From positions 308,237 through 326,265 of the forward strand of contig WELB01000128.1 of the NCBI GenBank assembly GCA_009602725.1: 18,029 bases of DNA, read 5' to 3'. Shown here piece after piece: positions 9,449-17,902 of this stretch. The position numbers and the translations under genes were made by a program. A model generated the notes under the pieces. That model was not told where the DNA came from. It saw only the letters and a program-made list of their open reading frames with translations, and did not search any database. This DNA is from Spirogloea muscicola (lineage: Eukaryota > Streptophyta > Zygnematophyceae > Spirogloeales > Spirogloeaceae). Numbering within the stretch: position 1 is the first letter of the stretch; the number at the start of each line of letters is the position of its first letter.

Positions 9449-10112
9449 CTGCGATCAAGTCATCAGCGAAAGTGCTTAGCAAAGCCAATTGGCTTCCCAG
9501 TTGTCCTATGCAAGCTGCAGAGCTCGTAAGGTACGCAGTAGTAGCCTGGAGTCCGCATTTCACGAATTCCTGTACCTTGAGCGAGTAAGCTTATTAGAGC
9601 GGCTGCAGCGCTGGTGCCAAGGCTGACTCTACACAGGCAACAAATTGTGCAGTCGTGGAGCTTGGCGGCCTGCATCAAGCAACACAGACCTATGTGTCGT
9701 CACGTTCCTTGGCTTCACTACTCTAGCAACGAATCTCAGTGGCACTTGCAGTCCGCTTGATGTGCTACTGAGAGGGCACCAAGGATTCTACAGTCTCCTC
9801 CTCCCGCTGATAAGCTCTTCCTGTAGAGTTTCCCTTCTGCTACAGACTCACATGGTGCACCCACCTCACGCGGGAGGTCGCTGTCACCGCCAAGACAAGC
9901 TCGTCAGGCGTCCAAGTCTGACGCCCCTTCCTTCAGATTCCGCCTTAGGAGTAGATAATTTAGTGCTGTACACAGGCTGTGGACTACAGTCTTTGCATAT
10001 GTGACGGGTTAACCATTTAACCACTAGCTGCCACAAACCAATCATAGTCTCAAAGCTGTTTTCTTAAGCCTAGCGTGTGGCACCTGCAGTTGTGGTTGCT
10101 GAGCTGCCCACG

Positions 10113-11050
10113 TTGTCTTTTGTGGGCTGGCCCTTCTGCAGCCACCTGCCATTGATGTCCGTTTTGCTGTCTGGTCTGGCCATCCACCACCCAGAGCATT
10201 TCAACATATGCAGAACAATGGCAGTGATTGATGACATAGAGGACACTTTTTACGTTCCCAACAAGTTTTCAACAATGTCAAAGACGAGACGGTTTAGTGG
10301 TCTGCAACACATTTAGTCCAGGCATTAAAGGGATGGCTTGGAGGGCTTGCAAACATGCACAAAGGAGGGCTTTGAGCTACAAAGTCAAGGTCCAGCATTC
10401 AGGGATTCGCTTAGCTGGGGCATTTGCGGGTGCCTCTGGTTTGCTGTGTCCCTTGTCGCAGTGTAGCCATCCAGGTTGGACTCACGAATTTTGTTCCACC
10501 TTCCGCTTAGGCCTCTGTCTTTTGGGCTGGCTTCTCACAGCCCTTGCCCCCATTGGGAGAGCCACTTCTGCTTTTCTATCTTGGCGGGACATCTCGCATT
10601 TAGCCTGTCAAGAGGGGTGTCTGTCAAGTCGTGGCTGCCCGTTGCCTCTATGCTCTGGACATTGCACTTTCAGCTTGTCTTGACTGTCTGTGACCTCCTC
10701 CTTATACACCTCCGCCTTTCTCTGTGGCCATCTCTCAGTCTCCCCCTCCACACTATGCACAGACTCTGGCATGCATTCATGAAGAAAGAGAGCTCAATAA
10801 TCCCTAGTAAGCACACGGAAGTTGGAAGATTTAGCATTGATGGAGATTTACGACTACGATATAGAGGAAATCACTACACGAATTCGAGGAACCTCTCATG
10901 GACTCAGGAGTTAAGCTCAGAGGCTGCAGAAGAGGAGGTAACACCTGAGCGAAGGCTGTGACGGCAGTAAGAGGCCAGCCCAAAGATGATGAAAGAAATG
11001 GCTCGCCTCGCCCATGGAGAAGAGGGGCTGGCAAAGCCAGCCGAAAAAGA
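10113..11050. repeat. Diverged copies of a dispersed element, in both orientations
   Basis: Four related segments share the core GGCTGTGAGAAGCCAGCCC followed by AAAAGA, with changes. They are at 10158-10113 and 10570-10512 on the minus strand, and 10951-10993 and 10994-11050 on the plus strand. The copies at 10512-10570 and 10994-11050 align over about 60 bp with only small gaps. A fifth, shorter match lies at 15095-15071 on the minus strand. No transposase, terminal repeats or target duplication were found. Confidence 0.5.
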
Positions 11051-11545
11051 ATGAGCACCCAGTGGCCACTTGAAGTGGCCGTGTGCTTTAGCGCTTTCTT
11101 GGCCCCTTTCTTAGCCCCTTCCATGGACATCTACGGCGGCTACGGAACGAAGTGGTCGTCCCTCCTCCATCGCCTGGCACTGCATGTCGATGCCCGCCGA
11201 CGTGGTCGGGCAAGTAGCTTGGGACATGCTGGCGTCCCGCAGGCCATCGTTGCATGCTATAGACTGCCGCTATCATTGAGTCTACAGCGATTCCAGGCAC
11301 TCGCGATACACCAAGGTGCTGGTCGTGCAGTGGCCCAGGCTAATGGCTTCCGTGGTGGTGGGTTGGCGCCTCAGTATAGCATGTCAGATATGCATGTGCT
11401 CACTCGGGGATATTTAGTGTCCCCCTTAGCCATTACCCATTTTAGCAGAACATTTGTAAGGCCAGAAGTGGCCTCCTTGTCAATTCCATGCGCGCCGCGC
11501 GCCTTCTCTCTCTACTGGAAAGTGTCCATCTCTCACTTAACCCAT

Positions 11546-11560
11546 AAACCCTAACCCTAA
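11546..11560. repeat. Short interstitial telomere-like motif / telo-box
   Basis: AAACCCTAACCCTAA contains the plant telo-box AAACCCTAA and two units close to the algal and plant telomere repeat. It lies about 150 bp upstream of the ATG at 11712. In plants such boxes occur in promoters of growth-related genes; a role here is inference. Confidence 0.4.
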
Positions 11561-11711
11561 GACCCCTATAAACCGTCAGTGCAAGGTGCGGCTTAGTGTG
11601 CCAGCTGCCAGAGCCGCCGTCGTCGGCACCGCAGGACAGGCCGTCGTCCTTGGAAGGAGGAGTAACCGGGGGCCCTCCTAAGCCCCGAGCCCTGAGCTGT
11701 GAGCCGCGGCC

Positions 11712-11909
11712 ATGGCGGCGCGGGTGTGGGACGTGCTGGCCTTCTGCGGCGCCGCGCTCTTTATGGTGTACGTCATCGTGCGCGGGCGCGCGGAGGTGGC
11801 GGCCGCCGTGCAGCACCTGGAGCACCCCAGCAAGCTCCTGGACGCGCCGCCATCGCCATCGCCGTCGTCCCATCGGCAGCGCAGCTACGGCAAAGCCATC
11901 AGCCGGTGA
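11712..11909 (+). CDS. Small single-span membrane ORF upstream of the Nudix gene
   Basis: A 65-codon ORF starts at an ATG in a strong context (GCCGCGGCCATGG). It has one hydrophobic segment (about residues 6-23, VWDVLAFCGAALFMVYVIV), then a basic and Ala-rich part and a Ser/Pro-rich tail. Nearly all codons end in G or C. Family not recognised. Its TGA (11907-11909) lies 2 nt before the ATG of the Nudix ORF in another frame. Two readings fit. First, a dicistronic mRNA, a layout reported in green algae. Second, splicing from donor GTGGCG at 11796 to acceptor CAG at 11962 joins residues 1-28 in phase 0 to the Nudix domain, giving a membrane-anchored hydrolase. The coding-like codons between 11796 and 11909 mildly favour the separate ORF. 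Confidence 0.5.
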   Translation: MAARVWDVLAFCGAALFMVYVIVRGRAEVAAAVQHLEHPSKLLDAPPSPSPSSHRQRSYGKAISR

Positions 11910-11911
11910 CG

Positions 11912-14096
11912 ATGGGGTCTTCGCCATCGCCACGGAGCCACCGTTACTTCACGCGGGCTCAGGGCAACTCGGGCTGGCGCGCCGCTGGCGTTCTGCCAGT
12001 AGCTCGCGACGACGGCAATGGCGGCCATGGCGGTTGTGGGTCCTTCCTGGCGTTGCTGGGGCGGGAGCCGTGCCGCGGCCGCCGCGGCGCCGGCTGGTGG
12101 CGCGACTTCGGCGGCCACCGCGAGGCCGGCGACGACGGCCCCGAGGCCACCGCGGCGCGCGAGTTCAGCGAGGAGACGCTGGGCCTGTTCGCCGGCGCCG
12201 GCCTCAACCGCTTGACCGTTGAAGCTTCGACGGCGGCCATGGCTGCGCGCCTTCGTATGGGCCCGGAGCACGCCTTCCGCGTCGCGGCGCCCATGAAGGG
12301 CCGCGGCCACTACTGGTACGAAACCACCGCTTGCAATCAGACTGCGGCTGCTTATGGTAACTGAGAGGCTGTAATAGCCAGCCAGGTGCTTACAGAGGGT
12401 GTTAATGACTACATTAGCGGAGCCACTGGCTAGGCAGACAGGCAGCTCTCAGTACCCGTGTCAGCAGTAGGTGAGCTGAGCGGAGGAGGAGCTTGCAGCA
12501 GGCTCCTGCCAAATCAGCTGCCCTTGCAGGACTTGGGCTGAAATATCGTTAGGCTTTCCAACAATTTGGCCATCTGAGCTCAGAAGACATTGCCAAATGC
12601 ACGCGAGTGATTTGACTCTCTGCATCGCCCTTGATGCAAAGAATATGTGCTCCTTCTGCCCGGCAGCATGTACGTGGCCGCTGTGACGTACATCGACCCG
12701 CTGATGTTCGACCTCGCCACCGAGGTAGGAGCAGTCTCAGTGCCCGAACTATCCTTCTACTACAACATCCCATCAGGTGAAGATAATTGTGCGACCTGGA
12801 GGTATTCTTGTGGCGGTTAAGTTGATAGCTGGATAAGTGTAAAGGCTTATGTCCTGAGCAAAGGAATGGCCGTGTCCGCAGGAAAATCGACGGCAGCGCA
12901 ACGGCGTGAGCGGCGCCGAGAAGAACGCCTTCCTCTGGGTACCCTTTGCGAGGCTGCTGGACGCAGCGCAGGTGCTCCCGGAGATTCTTGGTCGATTGGA
13001 CGCCCTCAACCTTCGTTTGAGCATTTCCTTTTGACTGTGCATGAAGCCAATATGCTATGTATTAACACTGATTACATTAGGAGCACAGTCGTGTGGGCAG
13101 GCAATCTCTTTGCCAGGGGCCGCCAGCACTCCGAGCTCTTGCTGAGCGATGCGGCTGGCAGCAGAGACTAACTTGAGACAATCACCTCCCAACCACCTTG
13201 AGTTTTCTGGAAACAGTCCAAATAAGGGGCCTGCGCACGCCTCACAGGACACAAAGGCCGCTCCGAAGCTGACCAAGGCAGTCAGCACCAGGCCCCGGCT
13301 GGCGTTGCACCCCCGCTTTGTGGCCACACTGCGGGCTGCAGAGCTCGCCGGCGTCGCGGCCTTCCTCTCCAACCTCCCACCTTCAGAGTGCGTGCCATGC
13401 CTGCATGGCTTAAGAGTGCGCTGCAGCTTCGACTTATATTTGCTAGCATACTTAGATGCCTTGCTCTGACAGATTCTTGCAGCAAATCATGTTGCACCTT
13501 GATGTGCTTGCACAGGCTGATTGCACTGGCAAGGGAAGCTTAGCCTCAGATGTTCTTTTGTCGGCAGGGTAGATTTAATGCAACAAAGTGGACGCAGTGT
13601 TAGTGCTCATTTGCAACAACAAGCACACAGCTGTTAACCTTCACTCTTGCCTTCCTTTTGCAGCAGCATGCGGTCGTTGTCGGTCAAGGTTGCAGGCTGC
13701 CGCCCCAGGTCGTCACCCTTCAGCAGAGTGGCGGCCAGCCCAGAGCACATGGTCTACTGGGTGAAGCATCTGAGGCTGCTGGGACTGCTGGATAACAGGG
13801 GCCCACTGCCTGAAGACGATTGTGCCGAGGAAGCGGTAGATGGCTGCGTACATTCTGCACTGCAAGCCGATGAAGTTGCTCCTGGTGATGGAGACGCCCA
13901 GATGCTGGTGAAGGATGCTGTCATTGCTTCAACCATAGACCAGCCGGACGCTCTGGTTTTGAGCAAAAACGCTGAGCTCCCTTGCAAGGCAGCTGCCTGC
14001 ACTGTATCGCAACCCGGCCACCAGGCGAGCCCGACGAGCACTCAGCAGCACCAGCAACGGTGCACAAGAAGGTTACTACACCTTCCCAGCCTGTGA
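11912..14096 (+). CDS. Nudix hydrolase-domain protein
   Basis: Five exons: 11912-12356, 12642-12724, 12882-12971, 13248-13387 and 13664-14096, phases matching, about 396 residues. The Nudix domain occupies roughly residues 15-185. Its signature segment FGGHREAGDD...AAREFSEETLG carries the RE..EE metal-binding residues, with Asp at the upstream acidic position and one extra residue before the final Gly. Later blocks typical of the fold are GHYWYETT, EYVLLLPG and AFLWVPFARLL. Nudix enzymes hydrolyse nucleoside diphosphates linked to another group; substrate cannot be predicted. The C-terminal part (from about residue 210; LHPRFVATLRAAELAGVAAF, VYWVKHLRLLGLLDN, then an acidic, low-complexity tail) is not recognised. 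The acceptor CAAAG at 12641 is odd but gives continuous sequence. The last exon and stop are the least certain. The true start may be upstream if spliced to the small ORF. Confidence 0.75.
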
Positions 14097-14547
14097 TGTG
14101 AAGCGAGGCAAGGGCTTAGGCTCAGGCTTAGGTACTTGCAGGATCTTAGCTTGTTAGTACATAGCATGGATTATCATACACAAGTCTTGCAGTCAGTCTG
14201 TATAGAAAAAGATTTGTTGACCTTTCACCTTGGTGGAGTAGACCATCTACACTGAGAGCCCGACTCTGAAGCAGAAGGCTGCAATGAATTGATGATCTGC
14301 AGGGAGGGAGGCGATGGGGTGGGCACCCATGCGCGGGGCAGTAGAGCTTTCCTGGAGACTTTTTGTGAGCCCCAGCGCACGGTTGTGGCCAGCGCTTGTG
14401 AGTGACTACATGCATCATGCGTGGTCCGACAAGTAACATGTAGTCGGGGTTGTTGTCGTGGCATGTATACTGTTGAGGCACTTATGATCATGGGAGCAGC
14501 TATCTTCTAGCATTGCAGTCACCACATCCGATCATGCAAAGCATTGA
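14097..14547. other. Stretch after the Nudix gene with a possible unassigned exon
   Basis: It probably holds the 3' UTR of the Nudix gene. After a CTGCAG at about 14298-14303 the plus strand has an open, codon-biased segment to TAA near 14435. It includes VELSWRLFVSPSARLW and VSDYMHHAWSDK, with possible donors GTGAGC, GTGAGT and GTAACA inside it. It could be an exon of the Nudix gene or of the next gene, but phases did not link clearly. A minus-strand open frame here is also possible. No RNA gene seen. Confidence 0.35.
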
Positions 14548-15018
14548 ATCACCTGCCATGGAGGAGGCCCTCATCTCAACTATGTGGCATTCAGAAAGCT
14601 GAGTGACATCCCGCGGCTGCCTGACTTGGACTCAGCTCTCGTTCCTGGCTCTGTTACAGTTCACGACGCGGTTAGGCAAGGTGCAGGATGCGCTGAGGAC
14701 GTCGTCGCTGCAATGCTCCAACGGGTGGCCCAGGCCCTGAATGACAACGTCAAATTGAGTGCCGCAGTGCTGCCAATTGCAGCCTTGGTTGTCAATGACG
14801 CCTGGGCTATGCTGACGAAGGCCCTAGAGGACCCACCGCTGAGGGCGGCGGCGCTGGCCTACGCTGCGTTTGTCATCGAGTGGGAGGGCCTGAGCGTCAA
14901 GGAGCGGCGGCGACGGAAGCGGCTGAGGCGGAGGATGGGCGGCCAGACATGTGCTGTAGCTGAGGACTTTCACGTGTATGCTACTAAGGCTGATTATCAC
15001 TCTGAGCTTTCGAGCTGA
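14548..15018 (+). CDS. Probable terminal exon of an unidentified gene
   Basis: The frame is open from 14548 to TGA 15016-15018, and codons are GC-ending from about 14590. It encodes YVAFRKLSDIPRLPDL, two moderately hydrophobic helices (LSAAVLPIAALVVNDAW and LRAAALAYAAFVIEW), then a strongly basic run (KERRRRKRLRRRM) that could be a nuclear or nucleolar signal or RNA contact. There is no ATG in this frame before the conserved-looking part. The segment is therefore probably the last exon of a gene whose upstream exons lie in 14097-14547 or are shared with the Nudix gene. AG acceptors at 14563 and 14566 are both possible (phase 1). No family recognised. Confidence 0.45.
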   Translation: MTCHGGGPHLNYVAFRKLSDIPRLPDLDSALVPGSVTVHDAVRQGAGCAEDVVAAMLQRVAQALNDNVKLSAAVLPIAALVVNDAWAMLTKALEDPPLRAAALAYAAFVIEWEGLSVKERRRRKRLRRRMGGQTCAVAEDFHVYATKADYHSELSS

Positions 15019-15354
15019 ACCACCTTTGACCTGAGATTCACAAGTACCGACGCTGATATCCAAATATTGATTCTGGCTTTTCACAGCCGTTGCCGTCTTA
15101 CAGAGCTTCTGCTCTCTGAATGCTGCACTGAACTCCAAGATGCCTGGAACTGTGGACTCTTCTTCACATGCTCACAGCACTTAGGCACGGCAACTGAGGA
15201 GCAGAGCAAACGTTCAGCAACGTTCAGCAGCACACCTTCTGTGCAGCAGTGTGCAGGCAAGGGCACCAGCAAAGCAACCTTTTGCGTTTTAGTTTGTCGA
15301 GCCCCGACAAAGATTGCCTGTACACTGCAGCTTGAATAACGTCCAGGGCGTCAT

Positions 15355-15446
15355 CCTAGCCTTTGCGCCATAGGCGTTGAGGTTTGTTGCTGAGAACCTT
15401 CCTAGCCTTTGCGCCATAGGCATTGAGGTTTGTTGCTGAGAACCTT
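15355..15446. repeat. Two tandem copies of a 46-bp unit
   Basis: Unit 1 (15355-15400) and unit 2 (15401-15446) both read CCTAGCCTTTGCGCCATAGG, then a GTTGAGG or ATTGAGG variant, then TTTGTTGCTGAGAACCTT. They differ at only one base (G at 15375 against A at 15421), so the duplication is recent. Confidence 0.95.
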
Positions 15447-15610
15447 GGCACCGTGCAGGGTACCTCGTATTTCTTGAGACCACTTTCCTGACTGATGTGC
15501 ATTCCAGCCTCAAGGTGAAGCAGACCCTGCGTAAGCGAAAGTTAACGTCGCCTAAACAGAGATCTGCAACGCGGCTGCTGATATTAAGGATACCATGAAC
15601 CTGGACTGAG

Positions 15611-15745
15611 GCAGCTCCATCAGGTGCTCATAGCAAGTATGAGCAGAACACACAGACGTCGCTCCAGCCTCAAGCAGTGAGGTCCGATGCTGCCATCTCA
15701 TAGCATGCAAAAGCAGAAAACATAGATGTTGCTCCCGCTCTAAGC
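15611..15745. repeat. Diverged tandem pair, about 70-bp period
   Basis: 15611-15675 and 15684-15745 share CTCATAGCA, GAGCAGAA/AAGCAGAA, CATAGATGTTGCTCC and a TCTAAGC or CTCAAGC end, with several substitutions and small gaps. On the minus strand both copies can be read as AGATS..SA..CYE, but no long coding frame is maintained. Confidence 0.6.
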
Positions 15746-16051
15746 TTAAAGGAAAGTGAAGAAGGGGCACACTTAGCCAGCATGGCCGTTTGAGGTGGCA
15801 AGCTGGTCACAGAAAGGGACACTGGAAGGCCTGTCGAGCATAATTGTCGCCGCTGGCACAAGCCCTGGCGCTCAGAGCCAGCGGAGGGGAGTTCGACGGC
15901 TAGGGGCAAGACTGGCAGTCTCCAGGCGGCATGGGACATGAGACAAGCAGGTCCGAGATGGAGCCTGGAGTGCACGCTTGGCTGCCACTCAAACGAGCTG
16001 CAGAGAAAGCTGCAAAGAATGTGACAAGGACGGTACTGCCGCAGGACGCAG

Positions 16052-17878
16052 TCAGATGATAGCGGCCCCCTCAGCTTGCTGCTTGAGGAGCAGCGACCGC
16101 TGGCTCTTGCGCATCGCCTCGACGAGCCACAGGACACCGTCCCTGATGCCGGAGCTGGGTGGGCATGACGTGACAGGCGTGAACGCAAGTTAGACTTTAG
16201 TCATGTTCCTGGTATATCTGACCAGGAAATTTGTGATATAATGACCTTCTGCTAAAGCTGCAGTTGTGTAGTATGAGTTGCAATGCAAATGTGACTAGTT
16301 GCAGGCTTGTTATTTGTAACCAAAGCGTTGACAATGGTTACAATTGCCATCCTGTTCTTATTGCCGAAGCATTGACAATGGCCCAACGTCCAGGTCGATA
16401 ATTCAGTGATCCCCAGCAGTCTTGAGCACATAAATACCATATACTGTATTTTTAGAGCCTATACTTGTCCTGAGAAGATCCAAGTTGAGCAGGCGTGCTC
16501 ACCCATCGTAAGAGCAGGCAGAGGTGACCAGGTGGTCACGGTTGCGAAGCTGCCGCAGGTCCAGGTACCGCGTCAGCTCGTCCGCGGACATAGCACCATC
16601 TATATCCTGCTACCAAGGCCCGGGGGGTTATGAGCAAGAGCAACCGCAAGCACCGGCAAAACACTATATACGCAGCGTTTTGGCTCTAAGTTTCTTTTCT
16701 ATCTCGAATTGTGCATTACAAGTAAGCCAATGCTGAGGGCTGCACATTCTGCAGTCTTTGCGAGAAAATCAGCAGCAGCTAGTATCTCTGACTGAAGAGT
16801 CCTCAGAGTGGCGTTTGCAAGCGCCGACATTGGCAATGTGCAGAAGGCAGATGGTGCGCAGGCGCCGACCTGCTTGTTGGCGAAGATCAAGATCGGGGCA
16901 CCCAGCAAGTCCTCGTGGCGCAGGATCTTCTCTGCCACACCACATCGTCATTCAAAGCCGTACATGAATGCAATGGCTTGTGAATGCAAACTCGACCTCC
17001 CCTGGTCAGTCAGCCTGATAGCACGCTCTCATTAAGTCAGGTTGCCATTGACCAACTGACATTTATATAGCTGTCTGGCTATGTCGACAACAACAGAAGG
17101 TCAATGGCAGAGAGGCAATGCAGCAGCGCACCCAGGGCGTTCTTGGCGTCCTCGAGCTGGCCCTGCGCGGCGGCGTCGACGACGTACACGACCGCGTGGG
17201 CCTCCTCGTAGTACTTTTCCCAGATCGCCCGTAGGCCCAACTGCCGCAGCCATCCGTAGCAGGAGCAGAGACAGGGACGATGATAGCCAATGATCCTTTG
17301 AGCCTCTGAGTGCGAGGACACTAAAGCTACTGATTAAGGTAATTACCACCATTATTACAACTGTTAGACTATCAAACAAGAAACCCCGAGAAGCATCAAA
17401 CATTTGTAATGAGATCCATGGAGCAATCTTCAGATAGACAGGGCTTGCACCTAGAGCTATAGGCTGGCGGCTGCGGCGTACCTGGCCGCCGAGGTCCCAG
17501 AAGATGAGCTTGGCCTTGTGGGCCTCGACGCGGCCGATGTTGAGGCCCACCGTCGGCACGATGCGCTCCGGCGGCAGGCCGTCCCCGTCGCCGTAGATCG
17601 ACTTCACGCGCTCCAGTAGCGTCTGAGCCGCCGCCAGCCAGCGCCGGTAAAGTTTTCATATATGGTTAGGCAAACAATGAAACATAAGATTAAGATTAAT
17701 GCCAACATATAATGCCCGCTCGGGAAGATCGCCAGACTCGCTGCCGCATGGCGCAGCGGAAGGCCCGCCGCCGCCGTCGGCGCACCGTCTTGCCGGCCTT
17801 GTCGACGCCGAGCACGAGGACGTGGAACTCCGCCTTGCTGAAGACCAGCCGCCACAGCCCGAAGAGCAGCGAGAACAT
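16052..17878 (-). CDS. ARFRP1: ARF-related small GTPase (ARFRP1 / yeast Arl3 type)
   Basis: Six exons: 17878-17786, 17622-17482, 17240-17132, 16931-16870, 16606-16503 and 16154-16052. All have GT..AG ends with matching phase, giving 203 residues, close to the family length of about 201. Visible motifs: P-loop GVDKAGKT with the intron directly after Thr31; [15 protein letters not shown] (switch I); FWDLGGQ (G3); [25 protein letters not shown] (G4, split by an intron) and TSAC (G5). Unlike ARFs it lacks Gly2 for myristoylation. It starts Met-Phe, the NatC acetylation type by which this family is bound through Sys1 at the trans-Golgi. In animals and yeast it acts upstream of ARL1 and golgin recruitment. 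The GC-rich upstream frame has no ATG, so Met at 17878 is the start. The C-terminus is AEGAAII and TGA at 16054-16052. Confidence 0.93.
16313..16390. repeat. Short diverged direct repeat inside the last intron of the ARF-related gene
   Basis: AAAGCGTTGACAATGG (16321-16336) recurs as GAAGCATTGACAATGG (16366-16381) with similar TTATT sequence in front. It lies in the intron 16155-16502. Nothing else is seen in that intron. Confidence 0.6.
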
Positions 17879-17902
17879 CGCCGCCGCCGCCGCCGCCGCC
17901 GT
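17879..17902. repeat. GCC/CGC trinucleotide run at the divergent start
   Basis: Six to seven CGC/GCC triplets lie directly in front of the ARF-related start codon, as 5' UTR on the minus strand. Confidence 0.8.

Larger units (their letters stand above)
9449..11711. other. Gene-poor, repeat-derived stretch
   Basis: No complete gene is supported. The longer open frames (for example plus 10297-10683, 10476-10961 and 10958-11554) have mixed codon use, overlap one another and lack exon structure. A small exon-like block on the minus strand at 9917-9870 may belong with the terminal exon at 9344. Diverged copies of a GCCAGCCC(A)AAAAGA-containing element occur at 10113-10158 and 10512-10570 (minus) and at 10951-10993 and 10994-11050 (plus), suggesting an old repeat family. 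The last 120 bp are GC-rich and probably form the 5' UTR or promoter of the gene starting at 11712. Confidence 0.5.
15019..16051. other. Intergenic stretch between converging genes, with local repeats
   Basis: This lies between the plus-strand stop at 15018 and the minus-strand GTPase stop at 16052. It contains a 46-bp tandem duplication at 15355-15446 and a diverged pair of about 65 bp at 15611-15745. Open frames here are short and unconvincing. It must hold both 3' UTRs, but no TGTAA was found close to either stop. Confidence 0.45.

Noticed and set aside
10297-10961. Plus-strand open frames of 128 and 161 codons in the gene-poor part
   Set aside because: Overlapping frames, mixed codon use and lying in copies of the dispersed repeat; no family match and no splice logic.
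15670-16188. Minus-strand open frame of 172 codons
   Set aside because: It overlaps the last exon of the ARF-related gene in another frame and its 3' UTR; composition is unlike the real exons.
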